A DNA stretch of 64,000 nucleotides from Segatella copri (GCF_019127135.1 NZ_JAHOEA010000005.1:36259-100258), one strand, 5' to 3'. Shown: positions 1 to 9,822, numbered from the stretch's first letter. Translations and numbers: made by a program. Notes: generated by a model from the sequence alone, not told the origin.

Positions 1-1
1 C

Positions 2-2101
2 AAGTTTGAATATGCCACCTGTTCATACAACTTCCGCCCAATCGACACTCCACTCGGAGAAGATGACGGCAGCTTGCTCGGTTTGGGAGATTCACACGTA
101 TCGCAGTCTTTCAATCCTGTATCAATTTACGACAACTATACCAGCATCCATACCCGCAACAGAATGCGTGCCAACAACTCATTGATCTGGACGCCAATCA
201 AGGGGCTGACAGGAAAGACTGAACTGACCCTGGGTCGCAACTGGAGTGAGCAGAAGACATGGGATGGAGGTTTCGAAGAAGGCTACAGCCATGCCAAGTT
301 AAAGAAGTCTGACGGATATCATGTAAAGTGGACTTCTACCATCAACTACAACGTACAAGGTTTAGGCAAGGACCATAAACTCGACCTGCTCGCCGGTAAT
401 GAGGTTTTGGCAAGCAAGAGCAGTTCTACCACCTTCGATGGTTATGGCTATCCGGAAGAATGGGATATGAACACCGCATTCGGTATGCTCGACATGACCA
501 ATAAGGACCCAGACCTGAAAATAGATAAGGATACATACGTCAACAACATTGCCATACCAGAGCATTCTTTGTCATGGTTCGGCCGTGCCAACTATTCTTA
601 TCAGAGCCGCTACCTGTTTACCGCCACCTTCCGTGCCGACGGCAGTTCCAAGTTTGCACCTAATCATCACTGGGGTTACTTCCCTGCAGCCGCAGCCGCA
701 TGGCGTATCTCAGACGAAGCATGGATGAAAGGTACAGAAGACTGGTTGAGTAACCTGAAACTCCGTCTCTCATATGGTACAGCAGGAAATGACAACATCA
801 ACTCTTCCCTATGGAAGGATACATGGCAGAAGAGCACCACTACCGTAGATGGAGAAATCGTTGACACCTACGTACCAGGCAGCATGATGGGCAATCCGGA
901 CCTGAAATGGGAAACCACTATTTCCCGTAACGCAGGTATTGACTTCGGTTTCTGGAACGGAAAACTCCGCGGTACACTGGACTTCTATTGGAACACTACC
1001 AAGAACATCCTGATGATGGTGCCTATCGATACTTCTACAGGTTACACCTATCAGTTCCAGAACGTAGGTAAGACATCCAACAAGGGTGTAGAGCTTGCAC
1101 TCAGCTACGAGATAGTACGCAACAAGGACTTTAACCTGAGCTTCGGTATGACCTACAACTTCAACCATAACAACATCGACGATCTCTTCGACGGCGTATT
1201 GGCAGATACTCATACCGGCTGGGGCTCAACCACCCGTCTTCCATACTACGACTACGTAATCCGCAAGGGAAACCCAGTGGGTCTGATCCAGGGCTACAAG
1301 TCACAAGGAATCTATACAGTAGATGACTTCAACGTCAGCGCAGATGGCGTATGGACTCTGAAGCCAGGTATTCCAGACAACGTAGACAACATCGGTAACT
1401 TTGCCGGTGCCGAGAACTATAAGCGTCCAGAAGACCAGAAGGCATTCCCAGGTATGGCTAAGTTTGCAGATACAGATGGTGATGGAAAGATTACCTCCAG
1501 TGATGTAACCATCATCGGCAAGACAAAGCCTCAGCACACCGGCGGTTTCAACTTCTCCGGTCATTACAAGAACCTGGACTTCACCGCCAACTTCACCTAT
1601 CAGATAGGCGGCAAGGTTTATAATGCCAATGCCCTTCATGATATGATGGGTGGTAAGGACACCTGGTATGGTGCAGCCAAGCTTAATATCGTAAGCGACT
1701 GCTGGAAGATGTACAATGTAGACAGCAAGGGCGATCTTTACGCCGTGACAGACCCAACCGAGCTGAAGGCTCTCAATGCCGGCGCCAAGTATGCTCTGCC
1801 ATTTGCTGAAGTAGGTCTGGTAACATCCGACTTCATAGAAGATGCCTCTTACCTTCGCCTGCAGAATCTCTCCGTAGGCTACACCTTCCCAAAGAGATGG
1901 ATGAAACCTCTCGGAATCAGTAATCTCCGTGTGTACGCAACAGCAACCAACCTGTTCTGCATCACCGGTTATAGTGGTATCGACCCAGACGTCAACACCA
2001 ACTTCGATGCTGGCGGCAACGGATTTCCTACCCCTAATTACGATTACCAGGCATATCCAAAGACACGCTCTTGGACATTCGGTGTAAACTTATCATTCTA
2101 A
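2..2101 (+). CDS. SusC-like TonB-dependent outer-membrane transporter, 5' truncated
   Basis: This is the C-terminal two thirds of a SusC/RagA-family transporter; the frame is open from the window edge, so the start lies outside. SusC proteins form a 22-strand outer-membrane barrel, capped by a SusD lipoprotein, that imports oligomers with TonB energy. The visible part is rich in alternating aromatic/polar strands and in stretches such as YLFTATFRADGSSKF and SYLRLQNLSVGYTF, typical of the barrel. It ends with SWTFGVNLSF, an aromatic-terminated last strand as expected for BAM insertion. A SusD gene follows after 21 bp, so the two form a transport pair. The substrate cannot be told because the rest of the locus is outside the window. 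Confidence 0.93.
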   Translation, partial: KFEYATCSYNFRPIDTPLGEDDGSLLGLGDSHVSQSFNPVSIYDNYTSIHTRNRMRANNSLIWTPIKGLTGKTELTLGRNWSEQKTWDGGFEEGYSHAKLKKSDGYHVKWTSTINYNVQGLGKDHKLDLLAGNEVLASKSSSTTFDGYGYPEEWDMNTAFGMLDMTNKDPDLKIDKDTYVNNIAIPEHSLSWFGRANYSYQSRYLFTATFRADGSSKFAPNHHWGYFPAAAAAWRISDEAWMKGTEDWLSNLKLRLSYGTAGNDNINSSLWKDTWQKSTTTVDGEIVDTYVPGSMMGNPDLKWETTISRNAGIDFGFWNGKLRGTLDFYWNTTKNILMMVPIDTSTGYTYQFQNVGKTSNKGVELALSYEIVRNKDFNLSFGMTYNFNHNNIDDLFDGVLADTHTGWGSTTRLPYYDYVIRKGNPVGLIQGYKSQGIYTVDDFNVSADGVWTLKPGIPDNVDNIGNFAGAENYKRPEDQKAFPGMAKFADTDGDGKITSSDVTIIGKTKPQHTGGFNFSGHYKNLDFTANFTYQIGGKVYNANALHDMMGGKDTWYGAAKLNIVSDCWKMYNVDSKGDLYAVTDPTELKALNAGAKYALPFAEVGLVTSDFIEDASYLRLQNLSVGYTFPKRWMKPLGISNLRVYATATNLFCITGYSGIDPDVNTNFDAGGNGFPTPNYDYQAYPKTRSWTFGVNLSF

Positions 2102-2122
2102 TATACAAATAAGGAAACAGAT

Positions 2123-4297
2123 ATGAAAAATAAATTTTTATATATCGCTCTATACGCTGCAGGAATGCTGGGTGCTACCTCATGCAGCGACTATTTGGAA
2201 ACGAAATCACCTTCTACCGTAGATGCAGATTTCGTTTTCTCCAGCACAGCCACAGCCAAGGCAGCACTGGAAGGAGCCAAAGCAGCCATGCATGGTGCCT
2301 ACAGTTCACACATCTTCGGCGACGGACTCTACTATGCAGCCGACATTGCCGGTTCCGACATCATGCGCCATCCGGAAGGATACGCCAAGCAGCCTGGCCG
2401 CCATCCGGCTGAAGCATTCTACCGCAACGGAACCGAGACCGGTGCCTACGCACTTACCTCGTACATGAAAGAAGGAACAGACGGTACATACGGCTACCTC
2501 TTCAGCGTAATCGGTAAATGCAACGCCATTACTACAGCTTTCGAACAGAAGGACAACTTCGAGGAGATGATGAGCCAGTCGGAACCTACTGAGCTGAGCC
2601 AGCTTTATGGTGAAGCCGTAGCCATCCGCGCAACCTGCTACAGAGAACTCATCAAGTATTTCGGCGACGTTCAGTTCCAGTCAACATTCGGCGTGGCAGC
2701 TGGCGGATTGGTAAGCCGCGATTCTATCTATGACGTCTGCATCGAGCAACTCAAGAAGGTAGAGCCTCACATGTACGTTCTGGGCACCTGTCCAACCTAT
2801 GCCAACAATGCGAAGAACTATTACTCACGCACCTATGTAGACGGTCTCATTGGCCGCATGGCATTGGAGGCCGGTGGTTACCAGACCCGCCGAAACGACA
2901 TCAAGCGAGTAGATGGCAAGGGCAATCCGCTCACCTTCGAAGCCCTCGGCACTGATAACCAGAACGCCACTTATGGCCGCCGTTCAGACTGGAAGAATCT
3001 TTATGCCACAGCCAAGGAATACTTCAAGAAGGCCATCGACAACGCAGGTACTGCCGTTTTCCACGAAACAGACCCTCGCTCAGAAGACAAGAATGGACGT
3101 GTCTACAACAATCCATACCAATACTTCTTCCAGCAGTTACATGATGCTGACGCCACCTATGCTGACGAAAGCATCTACGAGGAGCCTTTCACTCAGGGTT
3201 CGACAGGCAATGATCCACGCCCATACTCTTTGGGGCGTCCTTCAAATGGTGGTTCCAAGGTAGCATACCCTTGCAAGAACTACGGACAGGGACGTATCAA
3301 CCCAGCCTTCTATTATGGTGATTTCGATCCTAAGGACCTGCGCCGAGACGTATCATGCACCGTAACAGGAAGTACCGGAAAGGGCATTGAGGCTCTGATT
3401 CCATTCACACCGGGTTCCAAGCAAAGTGCAGGCGGTATCAGCTGCAACAAATTTGATGAGAACCGACAGACTACGGTCTGGACTCAGGCACAGCGCCGTT
3501 CCGGTATCAATGCTCCATACATGCGATTGTCAGAAATGTATCTTGGCTATGCAGAGGCTTGCGCAGCAACAGGCGACAACGCAGAAGCAAAGACCTATCT
3601 TACAAAAGTTCGTAACCGTGCCTTCCGCACAGCTGATGAGGCAAACGTAGAAGGATTCATCAACAAAGAAGGTTCCTTGCTCAAGGCTATCATTGACGAG
3701 CGCGGATTCGAGTTTGCCGGCGAAGGCGACCGCCGTTTCACCTTGATACGTACTGGTCTGTTGCCTGAAAAGATCAAGAAGATTAAGGATCTTACCCGCA
3801 AGATGCTTGACGGTTTGAAGACAAATGGTTCATACACCTTCGAGAATGGCAATACCATCTCTGCCTACATCTATACCAAGAGCGTAGATGCTGCAGGTAT
3901 GAAAGATGCCAACGGCAATACAATGTATGGTTACCGCTTGACAACCCAGTGCCCAGAAGACAAAGAGAATGATCCTGTTCTTTATCCATCCTGGCGCGGC
4001 CAGAAGGACAATTGGGATGAGTTGGGCCTCGACTATGGTACCAAGACTCCAAAGACCAATCTTGCCATCAAAGGCTTGTTTGCACCGGTTTCTGACCAAG
4101 AAGCTGAAGAACTGACAAAGGATGGTTATAAAAAGGTAGATTGGGGAAAGACACTCGTAGACAATGATGATGAGTACTACAAGTATCTCTTCTATGATTA
4201 CGACTACGTATCAGCACCTATCTATCTGTGGCCATTCACACCGAACATCATCGCAACAGGTGGATTCGTAAACGGATACGGATTCTCTAACAAGTAA
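2123..4297 (+). CDS. SusD/RagB-family surface lipoprotein, unusually long
   Basis: This is the surface-exposed substrate-binding partner of the preceding SusC. The N-terminus is a lipoprotein signal (MKNKFLYIALYAAGMLGATSC, lipobox Cys at residue 21) followed by SDYLETKSP, the usual SusD opening. Tetratricopeptide-like helices follow, including EAVAIRATCYRELIKYFGDVQF and the later YMRLSEMYLGYAEACAATGD, and RGFEFAGEGDRRFTLIRTGLL is the conserved C-terminal SusD block. At 724 residues it is longer than the usual 500-600. Much of the excess lies after the RGFEFAGEG block. It is probably co-transcribed with SusC and ends at a strong bidirectional hairpin. Family assignment is firm; the ligand is unknown. 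Confidence 0.93.
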   Translation: MKNKFLYIALYAAGMLGATSCSDYLETKSPSTVDADFVFSSTATAKAALEGAKAAMHGAYSSHIFGDGLYYAADIAGSDIMRHPEGYAKQPGRHPAEAFYRNGTETGAYALTSYMKEGTDGTYGYLFSVIGKCNAITTAFEQKDNFEEMMSQSEPTELSQLYGEAVAIRATCYRELIKYFGDVQFQSTFGVAAGGLVSRDSIYDVCIEQLKKVEPHMYVLGTCPTYANNAKNYYSRTYVDGLIGRMALEAGGYQTRRNDIKRVDGKGNPLTFEALGTDNQNATYGRRSDWKNLYATAKEYFKKAIDNAGTAVFHETDPRSEDKNGRVYNNPYQYFFQQLHDADATYADESIYEEPFTQGSTGNDPRPYSLGRPSNGGSKVAYPCKNYGQGRINPAFYYGDFDPKDLRRDVSCTVTGSTGKGIEALIPFTPGSKQSAGGISCNKFDENRQTTVWTQAQRRSGINAPYMRLSEMYLGYAEACAATGDNAEAKTYLTKVRNRAFRTADEANVEGFINKEGSLLKAIIDERGFEFAGEGDRRFTLIRTGLLPEKIKKIKDLTRKMLDGLKTNGSYTFENGNTISAYIYTKSVDAAGMKDANGNTMYGYRLTTQCPEDKENDPVLYPSWRGQKDNWDELGLDYGTKTPKTNLAIKGLFAPVSDQEAEELTKDGYKKVDWGKTLVDNDDEYYKYLFYDYDYVSAPIYLWPFTPNIIATGGFVNGYGFSNK

Positions 4298-4300
4298 ATA

Positions 4301-4356
4301 AAAAAAACAGCGAATTATTTGCATCGGAATGCATCTAATTCGCTGTTTTCTTTTTT
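4301..4356. terminator. Bidirectional intrinsic terminator between convergent genes
   Basis: The arms 4306-4317 (AACAGCGAATTA) and 4336-4347 (TAATTCGCTGTT) are perfect inverted repeats, with a nested TGCAT/ATGCA stem in the loop (4320-4324 and 4329-4333). An A run lies to the left and a T-rich run to the right, so the hairpin can stop the SusCD transcript on + and the long operon arriving on -. Confidence 0.85.
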
Positions 4357-4846
4357 ATTCTTCTGTAAGATCTTTACAATCCTTGAGTATCTCAGCAGGA
4401 ACCTCATTGCAACGCTCGTAGCGGCTGATGTCGGTAACATCGTCCTTGGCGGTCCATATCATGGAACCCGATTTCAAGAGACGGGTTACGAGATAACTCT
4501 GGTTCCAGTCGCCCTTACCGTTATCATAGCTTCCGCTGATGATGTAGCCCTGGTATGGATCGTTCTTGATAGCGAACGAACCGGTGATATGGCGACCATA
4601 CATACTGTCAAACTTCTGATACATCTCGAAAGTCTGGTCCTTGCGGTTGAGAACGATGTAGCAGTATGTGCCCTCAGCAAGAGGTTCACCGTTCCACTCA
4701 GCCAACTTCCATGTGCCATGAAGATTGGCAGCAGTAACTTCCAGAGAAGGCTCCTCCGGTTCATCATCATCGCTGCTGCAGGCTGCAAAGCCGCAGGCAA
4801 ACAAAGCAATCACCAGGAGGGTGAAGAGTTTTTTCAAATATTTCAT
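4355..4846 (-). CDS. Small lipoprotein with lipocalin-like domain
   Basis: This 163-residue protein has a clear lipoprotein signal (KLFTLLVIALFACGFAACSSDDDEP, Cys about residue 23). The mature part begins LHGTWKLAEWNGEPL and shows repeated beta strands (TYCYIVLNRKDQTFEMYQKF, ITGSFAIK, YIISGSYDNG), the pattern of lipocalin-like domains common in Bacteroidota. It is the last gene of the long - strand operon that starts with SusC at 19.5 kb, 38 bp after the DUF1573-type gene. The SDDDE run after the Cys fits a surface-export signal. The ligand and role are unknown; the lipocalin-like call is by pattern only. Confidence 0.75.
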   Translation of the reverse strand: MKYLKKLFTLLVIALFACGFAACSSDDDEPEEPSLEVTAANLHGTWKLAEWNGEPLAEGTYCYIVLNRKDQTFEMYQKFDSMYGRHITGSFAIKNDPYQGYIISGSYDNGKGDWNQSYLVTRLLKSGSMIWTAKDDVTDISRYERCNEVPAEILKDCKDLTEE

Positions 4847-4855
4847 TGTCTTGGT

Positions 4856-4903
4856 ATTTTTTTCTTTTTTACTTTTTTACCCTTTTACCTTTTTACCTTT
4901 ACA
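4856..4903 (-). repeat. Purine-rich degenerate repeat across a stop codon
   Basis: On the - strand this holds successive GGTAAAA-like units (AAAGGT, AAAAAGGT, AAAAGGGT, AAAAAAGT). It covers the last codons and the stop of the DUF1573-type gene and most of the gap to the next gene. Similar runs occur between genes in Bacteroidota. Its low complexity suggests slippage, but no function is evident. Confidence 0.5.
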
Positions 4904-5622
4904 ACGACCTGTATCGTTCTGTCAGACGGACGGGCATCCAAGCCCTCCAGAATAACAGGGAAGGTGAAGGATTCGGGCATCGTAGCCGGAATCTTATCGG
5001 CTATGATGGTGATGACGAGGTCAGCCTCATCACCCGGTTCTATCACCTCAGGCTCTGTCGTAAGACGGGCATAAGGAGGAAGAAGGAGGCTGGATATACG
5101 GAGCGGCTTGTCACCGCTGTTTCCGCAGAGGATACGTGCCGCAGGCTCTGTGCCCGGCTTTACCTCTGTGATACTTGCCTTCGCCTGTTTCAGTCTGAGT
5201 GCGCCCATCTTGTGCGGATAGCGTGCCCACTGGTCAGCACCTGGCAGCACCTTGCCCGTTAAGGCAAGCTTAACGGCAGGCTGTCCCTCTACCTCTTTCA
5301 GATAGAGATAAGCACCCGTATTGATGGTGCCCGGATAGCGGTTAGGCGTGAAGGTGAGCTGCACCTGACAGGTATCGCCAGGCTTCATCACATCGCCCCT
5401 GACATAAGAACTGGTACATCCACAGGTGGTTCTCACCTGTGTGATGTGCAGTATCTTCTTGCTCACATTCTTACCTACGAAGGTGAAGGTGCGAGGCGCA
5501 TCGTCCTCGGTCATCGAACCTGCATCGATAAGCGGATGCTCAAACTTCAGCAGTTCCTTCTGCGCATTCACCGTGACAGGCAAAGCCAGGAAGAAAAGCG
5601 ATAGGAAAGCAAATATCTTCAT
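4885..5622 (-). CDS. DUF1573-type exported protein with Ig-like folds
   Basis: This is a 245-residue exported protein. Its signal peptide (MKIFAFLSLFFLALPVTVNA) has no lipobox. The mature part has the DUF1573 pattern: FEHPLIDAGSMTEDDAPRTFTF, then ITQVRTTCGCTSSYV (the conserved CGCT block), then PGDTCQVQLTFTPNRYPG. A second Ig-like domain follows from about residue 135. The ATG at 5622 is preferred over an upstream TTG at 5643, because only the ATG begins a clean signal peptide and the longer form overlaps the protease gene. It follows the S8 protease by 11 bp. The family's role is unclear; periplasmic or surface scaffolding is possible. Confidence 0.82.
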   Translation of the reverse strand: MKIFAFLSLFFLALPVTVNAQKELLKFEHPLIDAGSMTEDDAPRTFTFVGKNVSKKILHITQVRTTCGCTSSYVRGDVMKPGDTCQVQLTFTPNRYPGTINTGAYLYLKEVEGQPAVKLALTGKVLPGADQWARYPHKMGALRLKQAKASITEVKPGTEPAARILCGNSGDKPLRISSLLLPPYARLTTEPEVIEPGDEADLVITIIADKIPATMPESFTFPVILEGLDARPSDRTIQVVVKVKR

Positions 5623-5633
5623 ATTACATCCAA

Positions 5634-7721
5634 TTACATCCAACCATTGTTACCGGCACTCTTTCTAACGGTCACAACTACGGTCTGGCTGGTACCATTG
5701 GCAGCTGTTACGGTGAGCGATGTACTTCCGGCAGCGAGTCCCTTCACGATGAGCGTCTTGCCATCTACCGAAGCAGAAGCTACGCCATTATTCGCTACTG
5801 AGCAAGAGAATCCCTCTGTCTGACCTGCAAAATATGCAGCGAGGTTGAGAGAAACAGTCTTCTCGATGCCCACATACACGTTAGGCAACTTCATATCAGA
5901 ACTGAATTCCTTGTTCTTGATGTTATTCAAGAGCTGAGCTGCATCAATCAGACCAGCACCCATCTTGCCGATGTACTTAGAGAGCTGTACAATCTCAGGC
6001 GAAGCACCTACGGTAGTATGGTTCATGTAGTAGGTCTTGGTTGCACCATTCTGATAATGACTGTCCAGTTCCTTCACAGACTTCTTCATCAGGGCTACGA
6101 AATCGGCAGCACGATAATGACGGTTCGTCTTGGCAGCATAAGCGAGACCCAAGGCAGCCACACCCGAAACGTGAGGACAAGCCATAGAGGTTCCCTCCAT
6201 GTAGCCGTAGGCAGGCTGACCGTTCTTGATCATCGTAGAGAGCACAGCACCTTTCTGCTCGGTTGTCTCTGCCCAGTATTCATCTTCCTGCTCGCCAATC
6301 TTGCTGTAATATTCCAAGTCGCCACCAGGAGCGCTCAGGGTTACGAGCGAACCGAAATCGGTGTAGCAGGCTGGAGTAAAGTCGGCAGCTAATGAAGATA
6401 CGCAGACGCACTTAGAGTAAGCACCTGGGAAAGCAGGATTGCCAGCATACTCGTTACCGGCTGCGAAGACTGGAATACCACCGTCGATGACACCATTAGG
6501 CGAACCGGCATTGTTGATGAAGTAATCCAGCGCTTCCTTCTCCAGCGGATAGGTCTCAGCCCATTCCTTCTCGGTAGCAGGGCCCGGAGTATAACCGTTG
6601 ATGATACTAGACTCTGAAGAGTTGTAACCCCAACTGCACTGCAGGATGACTGCACCATTATCGGCAGCATACTTGATGGCTCTCGCCTCGCCTGCCAAGG
6701 TTACACTGTTCTGACCGGAGAATACCTGGCAAGACATGATCTTGACACCAGAATTAGGAGAACCGTCACCACCAGCTACACCACAAACACCTCTACCATT
6801 ATTATTTACGGCTGCAATGGTACCAGCTACGTGAGTACCATGACCGGTGTCATTGGCATCAGTCCAGGTAATATCGCCGCTCTCAGTAACGAAGTTGTAG
6901 CCATGAAGGTCGCCCTCATAACCGTTTCCGTCGCCGTCAGTCTGGGCACCCTGAACACTTTCGCCCGGATTGCACCACATGTTGGCTGCCAAATCAGGGT
7001 GAGTATACATCACACCCTCATCAAGAATAGCCACGATGATAGAAGGATCACCTGTGCAGGTCTTCCATGCCTCAAGTGCATTCACATCACATCCTGCCTT
7101 AGCACCCACGTGATTATTGTTGAGGTTCTCAAAGTCATAGTTGCCCTCACCCAGGTTACGGTAATGCCACTGGCTGGCAAAGCCTGGGTCGTTTGGCTCG
7201 CCCTCGGCTGCTGCGCGGGTAGACTTCTGCTGAAGTGCCTTATCGCTGAGATAGATGCGCTTGCTGTCGGTATTGTAAGCACGCTTGATGCGGCCGTTGG
7301 TCTGAACCTTTGAGATTTCGCCCAACTGCTTCAGTCGCTCGGCAGCCGCCTTCAGGTCGGTTCCCTTATTAAACTTCACCGTATACCAGAGGTGGAGTCC
7401 CGCCTCGCGGGTTCTTGCCTCAGTATTTGCATCTACTGGGAACACACGCTCGAAGCTGTAGCTTCCCAGGATGTCGAGCACCTCGTCGGTAGAAGGAATA
7501 CCCGAACGGGTAGCCTTTCCGGAGCGAGTCTTGCTCAGTTGTGCCTGGTCGAGGATATCGCTCATTTCCGGGCTGAACTTAATCAGCAGTTCACCCGCCT
7601 CAGCATCTGCAGGGATGGTGATTTCTGAATTGCCGTCAGAAGAGCCGATGGTTGACAGGCTGTCAGAACAGCCCGTCAATGCCAATGCGACCATTGCTAT
7701 ATAGAAAAACTTTTTCTTCAT
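5634..7721 (-). CDS. Subtilisin-like (S8) serine protease lipoprotein
   Basis: This 695-residue protein has a lipoprotein signal (IAMVALALTGCSDS, Cys18). An N-terminal region (about 40-150) resembles an inhibitor/prodomain (GELLIKFSPEM, then WYTVKFNKGTDLKAAAERL). The S8 catalytic domain follows, with Asp234 (VAILDEGV), His294 (GHGTHVAG), Asn423 in the oxyanion site (AAGNEYAG) and Ser512 (GTSMACPHVSG), so all active residues are present. Residues from about 615 look like a bacterial Ig (Big2-like) domain. It is probably anchored in the outer membrane and cleaves proteins bound by the neighbouring LRR, BACON-like and SusD lipoproteins. It lies 31 bp after the LRR gene in the same operon. Confidence 0.93.
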   Translation of the reverse strand: MKKKFFYIAMVALALTGCSDSLSTIGSSDGNSEITIPADAEAGELLIKFSPEMSDILDQAQLSKTRSGKATRSGIPSTDEVLDILGSYSFERVFPVDANTEARTREAGLHLWYTVKFNKGTDLKAAAERLKQLGEISKVQTNGRIKRAYNTDSKRIYLSDKALQQKSTRAAAEGEPNDPGFASQWHYRNLGEGNYDFENLNNNHVGAKAGCDVNALEAWKTCTGDPSIIVAILDEGVMYTHPDLAANMWCNPGESVQGAQTDGDGNGYEGDLHGYNFVTESGDITWTDANDTGHGTHVAGTIAAVNNNGRGVCGVAGGDGSPNSGVKIMSCQVFSGQNSVTLAGEARAIKYAADNGAVILQCSWGYNSSESSIINGYTPGPATEKEWAETYPLEKEALDYFINNAGSPNGVIDGGIPVFAAGNEYAGNPAFPGAYSKCVCVSSLAADFTPACYTDFGSLVTLSAPGGDLEYYSKIGEQEDEYWAETTEQKGAVLSTMIKNGQPAYGYMEGTSMACPHVSGVAALGLAYAAKTNRHYRAADFVALMKKSVKELDSHYQNGATKTYYMNHTTVGASPEIVQLSKYIGKMGAGLIDAAQLLNNIKNKEFSSDMKLPNVYVGIEKTVSLNLAAYFAGQTEGFSCSVANNGVASASVDGKTLIVKGLAAGSTSLTVTAANGTSQTVVVTVRKSAGNNGWM

Positions 7722-7752
7722 TGTTTGCTTCTATATTGTTTTTATGTTTATC

Positions 7753-9801
7753 TTACTTTTTCTTAGTTCTCCTGTACTTAGCCATCAGCGCAGCTTCATT
7801 AATATCGCCTGCTGCCACGTATTTGCGGTAGTAGAGCGGATAAGCTACACCTGGAACCTCCCACTTGCTGCCTGGGTCACTGGTTCCGTAATAGTAGTCG
7901 TAGCTGTAGCTGTCTTCTGTCATATTAGAGAAACCAACGGCAGCGCCATCGCTGTTCTTACCCTTAGGCTGCTGGTTGAAGATCATCGTTGGTGCATTCC
8001 ATTCTACCAGGTGTGGATGGAAGAGAATCCAGTTTGGCACCTTTCCTGTAAAGAAGTTCAGGTTGAGTGACAACTGACGGCAGTTTGGCAATACACGTGG
8101 CACCTGGAGAGGATAAACATCCTCACTAACTACAGAACCATCCTTGTGCTTGCAGGTTACAGGATTATCCCAGCCTGAGAGCAACCACTTGCAGGTATCG
8201 CCTACCAGCTTGTCGAGATAATCTTTCTTGTTGGTAGAGAAGTCAGACTTGCTGTATCGGGTAGCCTTGCCGGCAGCCTCCAATGCCTCAGTCATCTCAT
8301 CATCGGTAGGAAGTTCACCCTCCAGGAAGCAGTAAGACAACTCGAGTGTATTCAACTTATCCCATGTCAGGAGCTTGAGAAGCGCCTGGCGGTCTGCGGT
8401 TCCGGCATTTACCTTACCATACAGTCCGATAGGATAGTTATTATAAACATAGACGCCTGATGCATTCATTTCGCCCAGCGAAGCGATGTTGATGACAACA
8501 TCCGTACGGCGCTGTGCATAGAGAACGAGGTTACGCAACTTAGGGAAGTTCTTCTCGTTGACGATATTGGTGATATCCGACAACTTGTTGAAGTTGTTAC
8601 TTACCAGGTTGAGCGATTCAAGACTCTTGCCCAGATGAACAAAGCTAGCAGGCAACTGAGTCAGACCGTAAGCCTGAACGGTAAGATTCTTCAGATACTT
8701 CAGCGAGCAGATTTCATCACCGAGCTTCACCTCACGAATCTGGTTGTTCTCGTTAGCTGCAACAGAGAATGACTCCAGGAACTTGAGATTACCCACTTCC
8801 TTAGGAAGAGTTTCGCCACTCTTGAGGTTGAACATGCTGAACTTGACAGAACGTACACGTCCTAAAGCCTCAGGATGAGTTTTCACGAAATCATCAGTAG
8901 CTTCCCAGAGCGTTACGCCGCTCCAGTTGCGCATGTTATCGCTGGAATCGAAGGTAGCCATGCTACCCAGTTTCTGGTTGATCATGATGACAGAGAGAGA
9001 GTCACCGGCACGGTTGTCCTCAATCTTTGGTGCTGCCTTCTGACGAACGGTCAGGATGACATCATCTGTAGGTTTGCCATCTGCATCTACCAGCTGGTCT
9101 TCAGCCTTGACTGGCACGAGATGAACCTTAGCCACACGAACGGCAGGAACCACGTTCATCGCCCAGCGGAACTTGAAGTTCACGGTGCGAGGACGATACT
9201 TTCTGTCCAGCACGATACCCAGGTTAGTACCAGTCAGCTTATCTTCATCCTTGCTGTTCAGGAGCCAGCCCTCACGCTCGCTCTCGTTCTCTGCCTTCTC
9301 GGCATCGGTCAGATCACCCTCGAAAGAATACTCTATCTTACCGATCTTGCATTCCACGTTGGCAGAAATGAGACTCTCGAAAGCACGGTTATCGTAAGAA
9401 TCGGAGTTTTCGATTTCTACAACAGGATCCTTCAGGAAGATCTGCTTGCCATAACCGAACTGGGTGATGGTAAGCTTGCGGCTCTGTCCGTTGGCACCCT
9501 GGAAACTGAGTTCTGTGCTGCGGAGCGTGTTGGAAAGAGTAGAATCCACCTTGATGGTACCCTCAACAGAACCCACGCCGTTGGCAGGCGAAAGCATCAG
9601 CCAAGGCTCAGAGGTATTTGCTACCCAATCCTGTGAGGCAGCGATGGCAATCTGCTCTGTTCCACCCTGAGGGCCTATGGCTATCTCCTCTTTATCGAGC
9701 GCCAGTCCTCCTGGGATATCGACATCATCCTTATCGCTGCAGGCTGTGAAAAGCCCGGCAGCGAGAACGATACCTAATGTCAGTTTATTCATATATTTCA
9801 T
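7753..9801 (-). CDS. Lipoprotein with BACON-like domain and leucine-rich repeats
   Basis: This is a 682-residue surface-type lipoprotein (signal LTLGIVLAAGLFTACSDKDD, Cys about 21). Residues about 34-115 form a BACON-like Ig domain (AIAASQDWVANTSEPWLMLSP, then STELSFQGANGQSRKLTITQ); such domains in Bacteroidota often bind glycoprotein or act as spacers. From about 330 on there are irregular leucine-rich repeats (LKYLKNLTVQAYGLTQLP, SLESLNLVSNNFNKLSDI, FPKLRNLVLYAQ). The C-terminus is tyrosine-rich with no recognised fold. Its place between another LRR lipoprotein and the S8 protease suggests a role in capturing protein substrates; this is inference. Confidence 0.82.
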   Translation of the reverse strand: MKYMNKLTLGIVLAAGLFTACSDKDDVDIPGGLALDKEEIAIGPQGGTEQIAIAASQDWVANTSEPWLMLSPANGVGSVEGTIKVDSTLSNTLRSTELSFQGANGQSRKLTITQFGYGKQIFLKDPVVEIENSDSYDNRAFESLISANVECKIGKIEYSFEGDLTDAEKAENESEREGWLLNSKDEDKLTGTNLGIVLDRKYRPRTVNFKFRWAMNVVPAVRVAKVHLVPVKAEDQLVDADGKPTDDVILTVRQKAAPKIEDNRAGDSLSVIMINQKLGSMATFDSSDNMRNWSGVTLWEATDDFVKTHPEALGRVRSVKFSMFNLKSGETLPKEVGNLKFLESFSVAANENNQIREVKLGDEICSLKYLKNLTVQAYGLTQLPASFVHLGKSLESLNLVSNNFNKLSDITNIVNEKNFPKLRNLVLYAQRRTDVVINIASLGEMNASGVYVYNNYPIGLYGKVNAGTADRQALLKLLTWDKLNTLELSYCFLEGELPTDDEMTEALEAAGKATRYSKSDFSTNKKDYLDKLVGDTCKWLLSGWDNPVTCKHKDGSVVSEDVYPLQVPRVLPNCRQLSLNLNFFTGKVPNWILFHPHLVEWNAPTMIFNQQPKGKNSDGAAVGFSNMTEDSYSYDYYYGTSDPGSKWEVPGVAYPLYYRKYVAAGDINEAALMAKYRRTKKK

Positions 9802-9822
9802 ATTACTACTTTCTTATAGGGT

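Noticed and set aside
4319..5074. Long + strand open frame opposite the lipocalin-like and DUF1573-type genes
   Set aside because: It is antisense to two genes with signal peptides and family patterns; its composition is that of a shadow frame.
5623..5643. TTG start for the DUF1573-type gene
   Set aside because: The extra residues spoil the signal peptide and overlap the protease stop; the ATG at 5622 is a better start.
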